Made by a program: the position numbers and the translations under genes. DNA of 64,000 bases from the NCBI GenBank assembly GCA_017556805.1, contig JAFYMC010000022.1, forward strand, positions 1 through 64,000, written 5' to 3'. Shown here one piece after another: positions 16,519 through 23,677 of the stretch. A model generated the notes under the pieces. That model did not search any database, was not told the origin of the DNA, and saw only the letters and a program-made list of their open reading frames with translations. How positions within the stretch are numbered: the first letter of the stretch is position 1; every line of letters begins with the position of its first letter. Origin of the DNA: Lachnospiraceae bacterium. GTDB lineage: Bacteria; Bacillota; Clostridia; Lachnospirales; Lachnospiraceae.

Positions 16519-17166
16519 TTATTCTTTCCACTTATGCCCTTCCGGATACAACATCTCCATGGCCTTTTCAAACCATGCTCTCTGCTCCCCGTTCAATCTG
16601 TCTACCGTCAATTCAAAGTCCTGCTGATATCCTTCGCGCTCGATATCGCTGGATTTGAACAACAAGCAAAGCTCCGGTGCCAAATACGGTATACCATCTT
16701 TTTCTAATATTACTTTCTCTAACTTACGCCTCACTCGATTGTCTCTGATATAGACAAACTCGTCTTCCGTTTTTTCATTAAACAAAAACTCGATATAATT
16801 GAGTTTAGACAGTCCGATATGCTGAAAATCAAGCCAGTACACATCCGGTTCTTCCGTATCATACAGCCGCACCAATTCACAATCTTCGGTACAACAGAAA
16901 ATATTCTTTCGCAATTTTTCCTGCATTCGGATATCCGTAATACGGTGTACTTTACCTCCGCCTAACATCTCATAAATCAGGAACCCTTTGGACTGCATAT
17001 AGGTAATAATCTCTTCTCTGTCCTCCCAAAAGGCCAGAATATCAATATCCCCGTGGGTTCTGGTTTCGTATCCAAGGAACAAATCCAAAGCAAAGCCTCC
17101 GCAAATCCCATAGGAAAAGCCTTGTCCTTGTAAAAGGGCATTTGCTTCTTCTATCAACTTATTCAT
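16519..17166 (-). CDS. Nucleotidyltransferase-fold protein (aminoglycoside adenylyltransferase-like)
   Basis: 215 residues. CGGFALDLFLG...RTHGDIDIL at about 21-43 matches the nucleotidyltransferase fold of the ANT(2'')/LinB-like group, with the two Asp of DIDI as likely metal ligands. The remainder has a small conserved APELCLLFKSSD segment typical of these proteins. It may adenylate a small molecule, but resistance should not be assumed, since many chromosomal homologues have no known substrate. The start lies 6 bp after the stop of the membrane-protein gene, with only a weak GAGAGA upstream, so translation is probably coupled. Confidence 0.75.
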   Translation of the reverse strand: MNKLIEEANALLQGQGFSYGICGGFALDLFLGYETRTHGDIDILAFWEDREEIITYMQSKGFLIYEMLGGGKVHRITDIRMQEKLRKNIFCCTEDCELVRLYDTEEPDVYWLDFQHIGLSKLNYIEFLFNEKTEDEFVYIRDNRVRRKLEKVILEKDGIPYLAPELCLLFKSSDIEREGYQQDFELTVDRLNGEQRAWFEKAMEMLYPEGHKWKE

Positions 17167-17172
17167 TTCTCT

Positions 17173-17565
17173 CTACTCGTCTTCGCTTTCTTCATCGGAA
17201 TTTTCTACAGCCTCAACACCTTGTTCCGCGTCATTGTCTTCCTCCGCTTCCTCACCCCCATACTTCTCTTCAATTTCCTTGGCTACCTTTTCCGGGTCCT
17301 CGCCGTTCTTGATGCGCTTATTGTACTGACGCAGTTCCTTTAAGGACATGCCCTCCGGTGCATTCTTTCTGGCGATTTTGTCCAATACAATAAAGATATA
17401 CAGCACAATCGGGATGATAACCGTTGCCACAAGGCTGGCCATAAACATGCCTTCTGCGCCCGGTTTTGCCAGACATGCAAATACAATACTTACCACATAC
17501 ATCCCAACCAACAATAACAATCCCACTGCCGCAACAATCTGCTTAAAGGTTATTTTCTTTTTCAT
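17173..17565 (-). CDS. Small two-helix membrane protein with acidic tail
   Basis: 130 residues, function not recognised. Two membrane helices (about 8-31 and 40-61) are followed by a basic loop and a C-terminal tail of about 30 mostly Glu/Asp residues. The start has AAGGAGAG 8 nt upstream. It sits between rarA and the nucleotidyltransferase gene on the same strand, 72 bp after rarA. Confidence 0.75.
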   Translation of the reverse strand: MKKKITFKQIVAAVGLLLLVGMYVVSIVFACLAKPGAEGMFMASLVATVIIPIVLYIFIVLDKIARKNAPEGMSLKELRQYNKRIKNGEDPEKVAKEIEEKYGGEEAEEDNDAEQGVEAVENSDEESEDE

Positions 17566-17637
17566 ACGTTATTCTCTCCTTTTCATACCATCGCTTCTTT
17601 CTGCGAAACTACGCCGGTTCTCGCCGAAATCAGCATA

Positions 17638-18969
17638 TTACTCTATATCCTGCCGCCCCTTTAGGAACGCCAGCCACTCCTTCTGGGTCTTTTCGTAGCC
17701 CTGCTCCGTCGGCTCGTAGAACTTCTCACCGACCACACCGTCCGGCAAGTACTGCTGCTCTACATAGTGATTCGGATAAGCGTGAGCATACTTGTAACCG
17801 ATGCCGTGGTTTAACTTTGCAGCTCCCTTATAGTGGGCATCCATCAAGTGTACCGGGACCGGTGCCGTCTTGTGATTTGCCACATAATTCATTGCCTTCT
17901 CGATGGCACATACCGCAGAATTGCTCTTCGGGGCACAAGCCACATAAGCCGCTGCCTGGGCCAGTACAATCTGTGCCTCCGGCATACCGAGACGCTCCGC
18001 TGCCAGGGATGCATTCACCGCTACTACCAAAGCCTGCGGATCCGCATTGGACACATCCTCTGCCGCACATATCATAATCCGTCGTGCGATAAAGGCCGGT
18101 TCCTCTCCGGCATACAACATTTTTGCCAGATAATACACCGCCGCATCCGGGTCCGAGCCTCGCATACTCTTAATAAAGGCGGAAATATTGTCGTAATGAT
18201 TGTCGCCGTCCTTGTCATACCGAAGCACACGCTTCTGGATGCAATCCGCCGCCACCTCTCTCGTAATATGTATCAGTCCGTCCGCGCTACGCTCCGTGGT
18301 CAGAACACCAAGCTCAATGGCATTCAGTGCTGTTCGTCCATCACCGTTTGCCACATCCGCCAGAAAGGAAATCGCATCCGGGTCAGCCACCGCTTTATAG
18401 GCACCGAGGCCCCGCTCCGTATCCTCAATAGCACGGTACAGAAGCTTCTCTACATTCTCCTTGGACAGCGGTTTTAATTCAAAAATCACAGACCGGGAAA
18501 TCAGAGCTCCGTTGACCTCAAAGTACGGATTCTCCGTGGTGGCACCGATTAAGGACACCGTGCCGTCCTCTACAAACGGGAGCAAATAATCCTGCTGACT
18601 CTTATTAAAACGATGAATCTCGTCTACAAACAATATCGTTTTCTTTCCGTACATACCAAGGGTCTCTTTCGCTTTCGCGATCACCTCTTCCATGTCCTTT
18701 TTCCCCGCCACCGTGGCATTAAGCTGGGTAAACTCGGAGCTGGTGGTATGAGCGATTACCTGGGCCAGCGTCGTCTTACCCGTTCCCGGCGGTCCGTAGA
18801 AAATCACGGAACCCAGCTTATCCGCTTTAATGGCTCTGGAAAGAAGCTTTCCTTCGCCCAAAATATGCTCCTGACCCACCACTTCCTCTAAGGTACGTGG
18901 TCTTAATCTCGCCGCCAGCGGGGACTCTTTCTTCGACGTCTCCGCCCGCATATATTCAAACAGGTCCAT
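17638..18969 (-). CDS. rarA: Replication-associated recombination protein A (AAA+ ATPase)
   Basis: 443 residues, the usual length. The N-terminus has the family opening PLAARLRPRTLEEVVGQEHILG. Walker A is FYGPPGTGKTTLA (about 56-68), Walker B is ILFVDEIHRFNKSQQD, and sensor 1 is IGATTENPYF. The C-terminal tetramerisation region includes RRIMICAAEDVSNADP and the typical ending GYKYAHAYPNHYVEQQYLP. RarA (MgsA/WRNIP1 family) acts at stalled replication forks. A good AGGAGG precedes the start. The gene lies 11 bp downstream of the yafQ-like toxin gene, so partial read-through from the toxin-antitoxin promoter is possible. Confidence 0.97.
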   Translation of the reverse strand: MDLFEYMRAETSKKESPLAARLRPRTLEEVVGQEHILGEGKLLSRAIKADKLGSVIFYGPPGTGKTTLAQVIAHTTSSEFTQLNATVAGKKDMEEVIAKAKETLGMYGKKTILFVDEIHRFNKSQQDYLLPFVEDGTVSLIGATTENPYFEVNGALISRSVIFELKPLSKENVEKLLYRAIEDTERGLGAYKAVADPDAISFLADVANGDGRTALNAIELGVLTTERSADGLIHITREVAADCIQKRVLRYDKDGDNHYDNISAFIKSMRGSDPDAAVYYLAKMLYAGEEPAFIARRIMICAAEDVSNADPQALVVAVNASLAAERLGMPEAQIVLAQAAAYVACAPKSNSAVCAIEKAMNYVANHKTAPVPVHLMDAHYKGAAKLNHGIGYKYAHAYPNHYVEQQYLPDGVVGEKFYEPTEQGYEKTQKEWLAFLKGRQDIE

Positions 18970-18980
18970 ACCCAGTCCTC

Positions 18981-19253
18981 CTAAAACAAATCGCTATGAC
19001 TCCCTGTTCTTGTCAAATACAAAATCAGTTCGCCATTGTCTATCTCATAAATCAAAAGCCAGTCCGGAGTAATATGACATTCTCTCTTACCAACATAATT
19101 TCCGACCAAAGCATGGTCTTTGTTTTTCTCCGGAAGTGTCTCACCATTCGAAAGCATTGTAACAACTTCGTCCATCAGTTTCATATTATAGCCGCGTTTA
19201 ATAACCGTTTTTAAATCCTTCTTAAATTTACCGGTGGCAACTATTCTATACAT
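18981..19253 (-). CDS. YafQ-family mRNA interferase toxin
   Basis: 90 residues of the RelE/YafQ fold: KFKKDLKTVIKRGY near the start, then KNKDHALVGNYVGKRECHITPDWLLIYEI and a C-terminal TRTGSHSDLF. His residues in DHAL, ECHI and GSHSDLF and the Asp of PDW match the YafQ catalytic set, so the toxin looks intact. It would cleave mRNA on the ribosome when free of antitoxin. The start overlaps the end of the antitoxin gene by 13 bp, the standard order (antitoxin first). Confidence 0.92.
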   Translation of the reverse strand: MYRIVATGKFKKDLKTVIKRGYNMKLMDEVVTMLSNGETLPEKNKDHALVGNYVGKRECHITPDWLLIYEIDNGELILYLTRTGSHSDLF

Positions 19254-19528
19254 TCATCCTCAATCTCCTTTAATAAATCTCCAAAACAACTATAAGATTT
19301 TACCATAGAAGGGTTCTTTTTCATTTCCTCTACTTCTCTAAAAGCCTCTAATGTTTCAGCATTGAAATGATCTCTTGAAATTTCAAAGGGAATTCTCTGT
19401 TCTCTAATCGCCTGCTTTGCCGCCATAGTAAAATAAGTAGTCAAATCTAAGCCCAAATCGGCCATTAATTCTTGTAATTGGGACTTTACTTTTGTGTCTA
19501 TTCTCATTGTTACATTTGTTGTCGCCAT
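19241..19528 (-). CDS. RelB/DinJ-family antitoxin
   Basis: 95 residues from ATG 19528 (MATTNVTMRID), with GGAG 8 nt upstream; an earlier ATG at 19546 contains that ribosome-binding site and is rejected. The N-terminus is a ribbon-helix-helix DNA-binding motif (VTMRIDTKVKSQLQELMADLGLDLTTYF). The C-terminal half, rich in Glu and Lys, should wrap the toxin. It neutralises the YafQ-like toxin and represses the shared promoter at 19551-19580. Confidence 0.92.
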   Translation of the reverse strand: MATTNVTMRIDTKVKSQLQELMADLGLDLTTYFTMAAKQAIREQRIPFEISRDHFNAETLEAFREVEEMKKNPSMVKSYSCFGDLLKEIEDECIE

Positions 19529-19550
19529 AAAATCATCTCCTTCCAACCAT

Positions 19551-19580
19551 ATTATAGTATAGCCAAGTTCGCTTTGTCAA
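19551..19580 (-). promoter_or_regulatory. Sigma-A promoter of the RelB/YafQ operon
   Basis: TTGACA (19580-19575) and TATAAT (19556-19551) on the minus strand with an 18-bp spacer. The region between -10 and the start codon is only 22 nt, so the antitoxin probably binds across the core promoter. Confidence 0.8.
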
Positions 19581-19689
19581 TACAACGCACATATAACGCA
19601 CTTTTCTGTTTACCCGCATCAAAATATGTCCATCAAACTAAATTTGAACCACAGGAAAATCTCTCTCCCTGCATTCTCCTACACCTCCA

Positions 19690-19736
19690 TAGACATTTCA
19701 ATTCTTCGGTTTTATAATAAGCTTGTACATGTACAA
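19690..19736 (+). promoter_or_regulatory. Promoter with 14-bp palindromic operator for the XRE-receiver gene
   Basis: TAGACA (19690-19695), 17-bp spacer, TATAAT (19713-19718), then the perfect palindrome TTGTACATGTACAA (19723-19736) at the expected transcription start. A repressor bound there would block initiation, so autorepression by the XRE domain is likely. Confidence 0.7.
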
Positions 19737-19776
19737 AATATTCGTTAATCAATCACACACCAAACGGAGGATTCTT

Positions 19777-20343
19777 ATGATAGAAAACTTAATGATTTTA
19801 GGAAAAAGAATACTAGAACTGAGAAAACGTCACTCCATGACTCAGGAAAAGCTTGCAGATGAGATGGGTGTTTCCATCGGTGCGGTATCCAAATGGGAAA
19901 CCGGTGCTTCCATTCCAGACCTCACCATGCTTTGTTCATTGGCCGATTTTTTCCATGTGTCCACAGACTATTTGCTGGGCCGCAACCTTCCGAACCATTT
20001 TCTGATTTGCGACGACTCTGCTTTTATGGGCGGTATGGTAACCGACATGATACACCATCTCGGTTACTCTGCAAAATCCGTAGAAAACAGCAGTCAGTTG
20101 TTTCAGGCACTGGAAGCAGCTCTGCCTTACGGTATCTTTTTGGACGTACACTTTCCGGATGAAAACGGGCTGGATATCCTGAAACGTCTCAAAACAGAAT
20201 ACCCAACCCTTCATGTAGTTATGTTGACCGCGGATACCAGTGAAGAAGTCCATTCTCTCGCCACAGAATACGGTGCGGAATACTTTGTCTACAAACCGTT
20301 TTCCTTTGAACATTTACAGGCAGCCATAAAGGCAATCCTTTAA
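19777..20343 (+). CDS. XRE helix-turn-helix protein fused to a receiver domain
   Basis: 188 residues from ATG 19777 (MIENLMILGKR); GGAGG lies 6 nt upstream, while the in-frame ATG at 19723 sits inside the palindrome. Residues 5-65 form an XRE domain (LRKRHSMTQEKLADEMGVSIGAVSKWETGASIPDL). Residues about 73-188 form a complete receiver: DD at the start (ICDDS), phospho-acceptor Asp in GIFLDVHFPDENG, Thr in MLTAD and Lys in YKPF. The order is reversed from ordinary response regulators, which place DNA binding last. No kinase gene is adjacent. Phosphorylation may tune dimerisation and hence binding to the palindrome at its own promoter. It ends 4 bp inside the convergent HAD gene. Confidence 0.9.
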   Translation: MIENLMILGKRILELRKRHSMTQEKLADEMGVSIGAVSKWETGASIPDLTMLCSLADFFHVSTDYLLGRNLPNHFLICDDSAFMGGMVTDMIHHLGYSAKSVENSSQLFQALEAALPYGIFLDVHFPDENGLDILKRLKTEYPTLHVVMLTADTSEEVHSLATEYGAEYFVYKPFSFEHLQAAIKAIL

Positions 20344-21092
20344 AGCAGATGCGCCTCAATCCACTTCGCCACACCGTCAGCATCGTTGCTGTCTACCACC
20401 TCATCCGCCACGGCCTTAACTTCCGGAATGGCATTGTCTACCGCCACGCCAATTCCGCAAAGCTGCATGGATTCCACATCATCAAAATCATCCCCGAAGT
20501 ACACCGCTTCTTCCGGAGCAATTCCAAAGGCGTCCAGCATCACCCGGACGCCTTCGCTTTTCTTCGCATCCTTACTCATAATCTGTACCAGATATCCGTT
20601 TGCCACGGTACAGTGTAATCCCTCAGTCAGATTGTCTTTGACAAAGTCCGCTGCACCTTCACCGCTGACCAATATCTTATACGCAGTCTCTCCTGTAGGG
20701 AGCCTCGGAAACTCTGTATGTAATGTATACTCAAACTCCGGAATATGATCTCTTGCATAAAGGATTTCTCCCGTCTCCACAGAGAATAAAAACTCCTTGC
20801 GCTCACATACCTTAGAAAGTATTTCCTCCGCAAGCCTATCCGGGATTCCGTAGGTCATCACCTGATTCCCCACCATCACTTTTGCCCCGTTCATCACTGT
20901 CATCGCATCAAAACCGATGACCTCATCGTACTCTTTGACCGTTCGCTCCGGTCTGGCGGTTGCCGCCATCACCTTGATTCCTTTGGCTTTACATTCTTTT
21001 AACACCGCTACGGTGTATTCGGACAAAGACTTGTCCGTACGAAGCAAGGTGCGGTCTAAGTCGGTGATGATTGCTTTCATAATTATCCCCAT
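20340..21092 (-). CDS. Cof-type HAD hydrolase
   Basis: 250 residues. HAD motif I is DLDRTLL (DxDxT, about 10-16), motif III is the Lys in KKSEGVRVML, and motif IV is YFGDDFDDVESM. The type IIB cap lies between. Enzymes of this group dephosphorylate sugar phosphates, FMN or similar small metabolites; the substrate cannot be told from sequence. ATG 21092 has AGGAGG 10 nt upstream; a later ATG at 21080 is a possible alternative. The gene starts 15 bp after the APH-like kinase gene ends and may be cotranscribed with it. Confidence 0.9.
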   Translation of the reverse strand: MGIIMKAIITDLDRTLLRTDKSLSEYTVAVLKECKAKGIKVMAATARPERTVKEYDEVIGFDAMTVMNGAKVMVGNQVMTYGIPDRLAEEILSKVCERKEFLFSVETGEILYARDHIPEFEYTLHTEFPRLPTGETAYKILVSGEGAADFVKDNLTEGLHCTVANGYLVQIMSKDAKKSEGVRVMLDAFGIAPEEAVYFGDDFDDVESMQLCGIGVAVDNAIPEVKAVADEVVDSNDADGVAKWIEAHLL

Positions 21093-21106
21093 CGTTTGGA
21101 TTCCTC

Positions 21107-22186
21107 CTATTTTAACATCGCACTACGAAAATCAATATCCGTTCTCGTCAATTCGTCCTCCAACGCATCAAATAACTGATTCATCATATTGTCATTTTCC
21201 GCATACTTTTCTATTGCACGATGAGGACCATAATCAAGCGTTCCTATATATCGGCTCAGCAACGTTGCCGCCTCTACTTCTGCTTCTGTAAAGTCATAAT
21301 ACTTTCGAAATACTTTAAAAGCTTCCAGAAGTCCCAAATGCCACGCATCTCTTGTTTCCTTACCATACTCCGGCAGAATATCCTCACCTTCCTCCGGTTT
21401 TTGTCTTCCTCGTCCGCCATACGCCTCAAACAGCAAATTTAACACGGTATCCTTACCTGACAAATTATAATCTAAGACGCCCCGAAAATGCCCTTCTTCA
21501 TCCAATAACAAATTGTCATCCCATGTATCCGCCTGAAATACAGAGGTCGGAAGCGCAAAATACACCTGCTCCAGTTTTTCCTTATTCTCCTGAAACAACT
21601 CCAACACCCGCTCCATACGCGGGATAAACCTAGGTGCTTTCTCCTTTATAAGGTATATAAAGGTTTCCACACATTCTGTGATTTCATCCGTCTTTTCTCC
21701 CGGCACCGGAATCAAACGCACGTACATAGAATCTCCCCAGGTATTGGTAAAGTGCTTCTGTCCTACCTTTGCCACAAACTCCCACAACTCTTCTTCATAC
21801 ACAAAGCGCTTCCCATCCGGAGTTTTCGGTTTATTCTCCACATTCTTCGGCAAGGAATATTTCGCAAACTCTTCCTCCCATACCACAAAGGACTTCCCTT
21901 GTACTTCCAGCATCTCTGCATAGTTTCCGTTCCGACTCTTCATAAGCATCGGGCAATAATAACCCATTTCCCTAAAATTGTTTATCATCTCTACCCAACC
22001 GGTAACCCTCTCCGGTGTAGTAAATCCATTGGCAGCCGCCTTTATGACATACTTCCCTTCCGGGTACTCCACGTAAATAATCGTACGAGAATCTTCCTCC
22101 TCCGTCCATGTGTCCTCCCACTTACAGGAAATCGGTTCTTCTGTATGAAAAAAGGCAATTATCTTATTTATCTCTTGTTGTTCCAT
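21107..22186 (-). CDS. APH-fold phosphotransferase of unknown substrate
   Basis: 359 residues with the aminoglycoside phosphotransferase/choline kinase fold. The catalytic loop reads VFQADTWDDNLLL, keeping the catalytic Asp and metal-binding Asn of the HGDxxxxN motif but with Gln-Ala in place of His-Gly. It is followed by GVLDYNLSG for the metal-binding Asp. The N-lobe Lys is in GKYVIKAAANG. The C-terminal helical region is longer than in drug-modifying enzymes. A role in small-molecule or sugar phosphorylation is more likely than resistance; this is inference. Confidence 0.8.
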   Translation of the reverse strand: MEQQEINKIIAFFHTEEPISCKWEDTWTEEEDSRTIIYVEYPEGKYVIKAAANGFTTPERVTGWVEMINNFREMGYYCPMLMKSRNGNYAEMLEVQGKSFVVWEEEFAKYSLPKNVENKPKTPDGKRFVYEEELWEFVAKVGQKHFTNTWGDSMYVRLIPVPGEKTDEITECVETFIYLIKEKAPRFIPRMERVLELFQENKEKLEQVYFALPTSVFQADTWDDNLLLDEEGHFRGVLDYNLSGKDTVLNLLFEAYGGRGRQKPEEGEDILPEYGKETRDAWHLGLLEAFKVFRKYYDFTEAEVEAATLLSRYIGTLDYGPHRAIEKYAENDNMMNQLFDALEDELTRTDIDFRSAMLK

Positions 22187-22304
22187 TCTTCTTCATCCCC
22201 CTATTGTATCACTGTTCCAAAGCCGACTTATCCCAGGTTCTTCTTCGAAAATTGTAGCATACCGTCTCCCGGAAGTCAAACCGCGCAAATTCCTTTGGCT
22301 ACAT

Positions 22305-23096
22305 TCACACCTTTTCCGCCGCAAAGCACCTGTTAAATCTTCTCCCCAATCTTCTCTTCCCGGCTCGCGCCTCCATATACTCCACAATCATCTCCACCGC
22401 CAAATCCACACACTTCCAATAAATCTTCTTTAACTCCCGGCAACTTTCCACGCACCGCACGCTGGGACGCTTCTTTATAACCAGTCCGTACAGCAACCGG
22501 TAAGTCCCTGTGGTCGCAAATAAAAGCTGTAAGGTTGCCCGCTTTAGTGCCCCTCTTGCGGAAAGAAAGTGGTGACACCGGAGCATATCTCTGAGTGTCC
22601 CCTTAATCTGCCGTACCGATAACCAAGGGAAGAACCGATGAATTACCTCCGCATTTTTTGTCGTCGGTACCACATGGCCCGCAAGCGGATACTCAAAAGG
22701 GTTCAGACCGTCCGTCACCATCAGACTCCGGTCCAGCTCCGCTTCGATTTCCAGATGCCGGACTCCGTACTTTTTCTCATATTCTGCAATATAATCATGA
22801 CACTGCCCATCCAACGCAAAATGACAGATAAAACCCAGCATATAAGAAAGTGCCCTCTCATCCGTAGTCAAAGAAAGACTTCTCCGAAAGAACCCATAGG
22901 CATTTCGTTTATGCATCCGAAACCCGGTGAGACTCACCGGATTCGCCACCGCCCCGTGGTAATAAAACAAAATATCCGGCCCGTAGAGCCCGATATCAAA
23001 CAAATCTTCATGTAAACCCACAAGCTTTCGCAAGCCCTTCGGCAGACGCTGCTTCACATCCTGCCCGAACCGAAAATGCGTATAAGTCGCCGGCAT
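22305..23096 (-). CDS. Zinc-dependent phospholipase C family protein
   Basis: 263 residues from ATG 23096 (MPATYTHFRFG), with GGAGG 7 nt upstream; the frame is open further but without a better start. MPATYTHFRFG, DIGLYGPDILFYYHG and LGFICHFALDGQCHDYI are the His/Asp clusters of the Zn_dep_PLPC fold, which could bind zinc. There is no signal peptide, so the protein is cytosolic, unlike secreted alpha-toxin-like phospholipases. Cytosolic members are frequent in Clostridia and have no established substrate. Confidence 0.82.
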   Translation of the reverse strand: MPATYTHFRFGQDVKQRLPKGLRKLVGLHEDLFDIGLYGPDILFYYHGAVANPVSLTGFRMHKRNAYGFFRRSLSLTTDERALSYMLGFICHFALDGQCHDYIAEYEKKYGVRHLEIEAELDRSLMVTDGLNPFEYPLAGHVVPTTKNAEVIHRFFPWLSVRQIKGTLRDMLRCHHFLSARGALKRATLQLLFATTGTYRLLYGLVIKKRPSVRCVESCRELKKIYWKCVDLAVEMIVEYMEARAGKRRLGRRFNRCFAAEKV

Positions 23097-23232
23097 ACCA
23101 AATCCTCCGTTTCTGCTTTCTCCGCAATCACCTGCGTTTAGTATGTCCACCATTTTCAAATAAACTCATTCTCCTTATGGCAAAATAAAACACCCTATTT
23201 CCTACGAATCATGTTCTTTTTTCAAACTCCCC

Positions 23233-23287
23233 TTGACAAATCATTCTACATAGCGTAGAATATAAATAATTCTACAAGACGTAGAAT
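23233..23287 (+). promoter_or_regulatory. Promoter with two palindromic operators for the BlaI/BlaR1-type pair
   Basis: TTGACA (23233-23238) and TAGAAT (23256-23261) with a 17-bp spacer. Two copies of ATTCTACnnnnnCGTAGAAT occur at 23243-23261 and 23269-23287; the first covers the spacer and -10, the second the transcription start. This is the double-operator layout of BlaI/MecI repressors with a different core sequence. Confidence 0.88.
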
Positions 23288-23311
23288 CACATTCGGAAAG
23301 GAGGTATTACC

Positions 23312-23677
23312 ATGGCAGATTTACAAATGGGCCCTATTGAATCCCGTTTTGCGGATATTATCTGGGAGAATGAACCGATTACCACATCAGAGCTTGTAAG
23401 CCGTAGCGAGAAGGCTTTTTCCTGGAAAAAGACCACCACCTATACGGTACTGAAGCGTCTTTGCGAGAAAGGAATTTTCCAGACCGTGAAGGGTACCGTG
23501 ACTTCACTGATGTCCCGCCGGGAGTTCTACTCCGTACAAAGTGAAAACTTCGTAAATGACACCTTTGACGGTTCTCTTCCGGCCTTTTTCGCGGCTTTTA
23601 CGGCACGAAAGGCTCTGACACCGGAGGAAATTGCGGAGCTGAAGCAGATGATTGATTCTTATGGGGAGGGAAAATAA
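23312..23677 (+). CDS. BlaI/MecI family repressor
   Basis: 121 residues. A winged helix covers the N-terminal 75 residues (ESRFADIIWENEPITTSELV...WKKTTTYTVLKRLCEKGIF), as in BlaI/CopY. The C-terminal half gives dimerisation and holds the loop normally cut by the sensor protease. AAAGGAGG precedes the ATG. It should bind the two ATTCTAC palindromes just upstream and repress itself and the following gene. The stop codon shares one base with the start of the sensor gene (TAATG). Confidence 0.93.
   Translation: MADLQMGPIESRFADIIWENEPITTSELVSRSEKAFSWKKTTTYTVLKRLCEKGIFQTVKGTVTSLMSRREFYSVQSENFVNDTFDGSLPAFFAAFTARKALTPEEIAELKQMIDSYGEGK

Noticed and set aside
16519-17166. Aminoglycoside resistance gene
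   Set aside because: Only the nucleotidyltransferase fold motif is visible. Base use matches the neighbours and there is no mobile context, so resistance cannot be claimed.
17833-18477. 214-residue plus-strand frame opposite rarA
   Set aside because: Antisense shadow of a fully conserved AAA+ gene; the translation shows no domain and no start signal.
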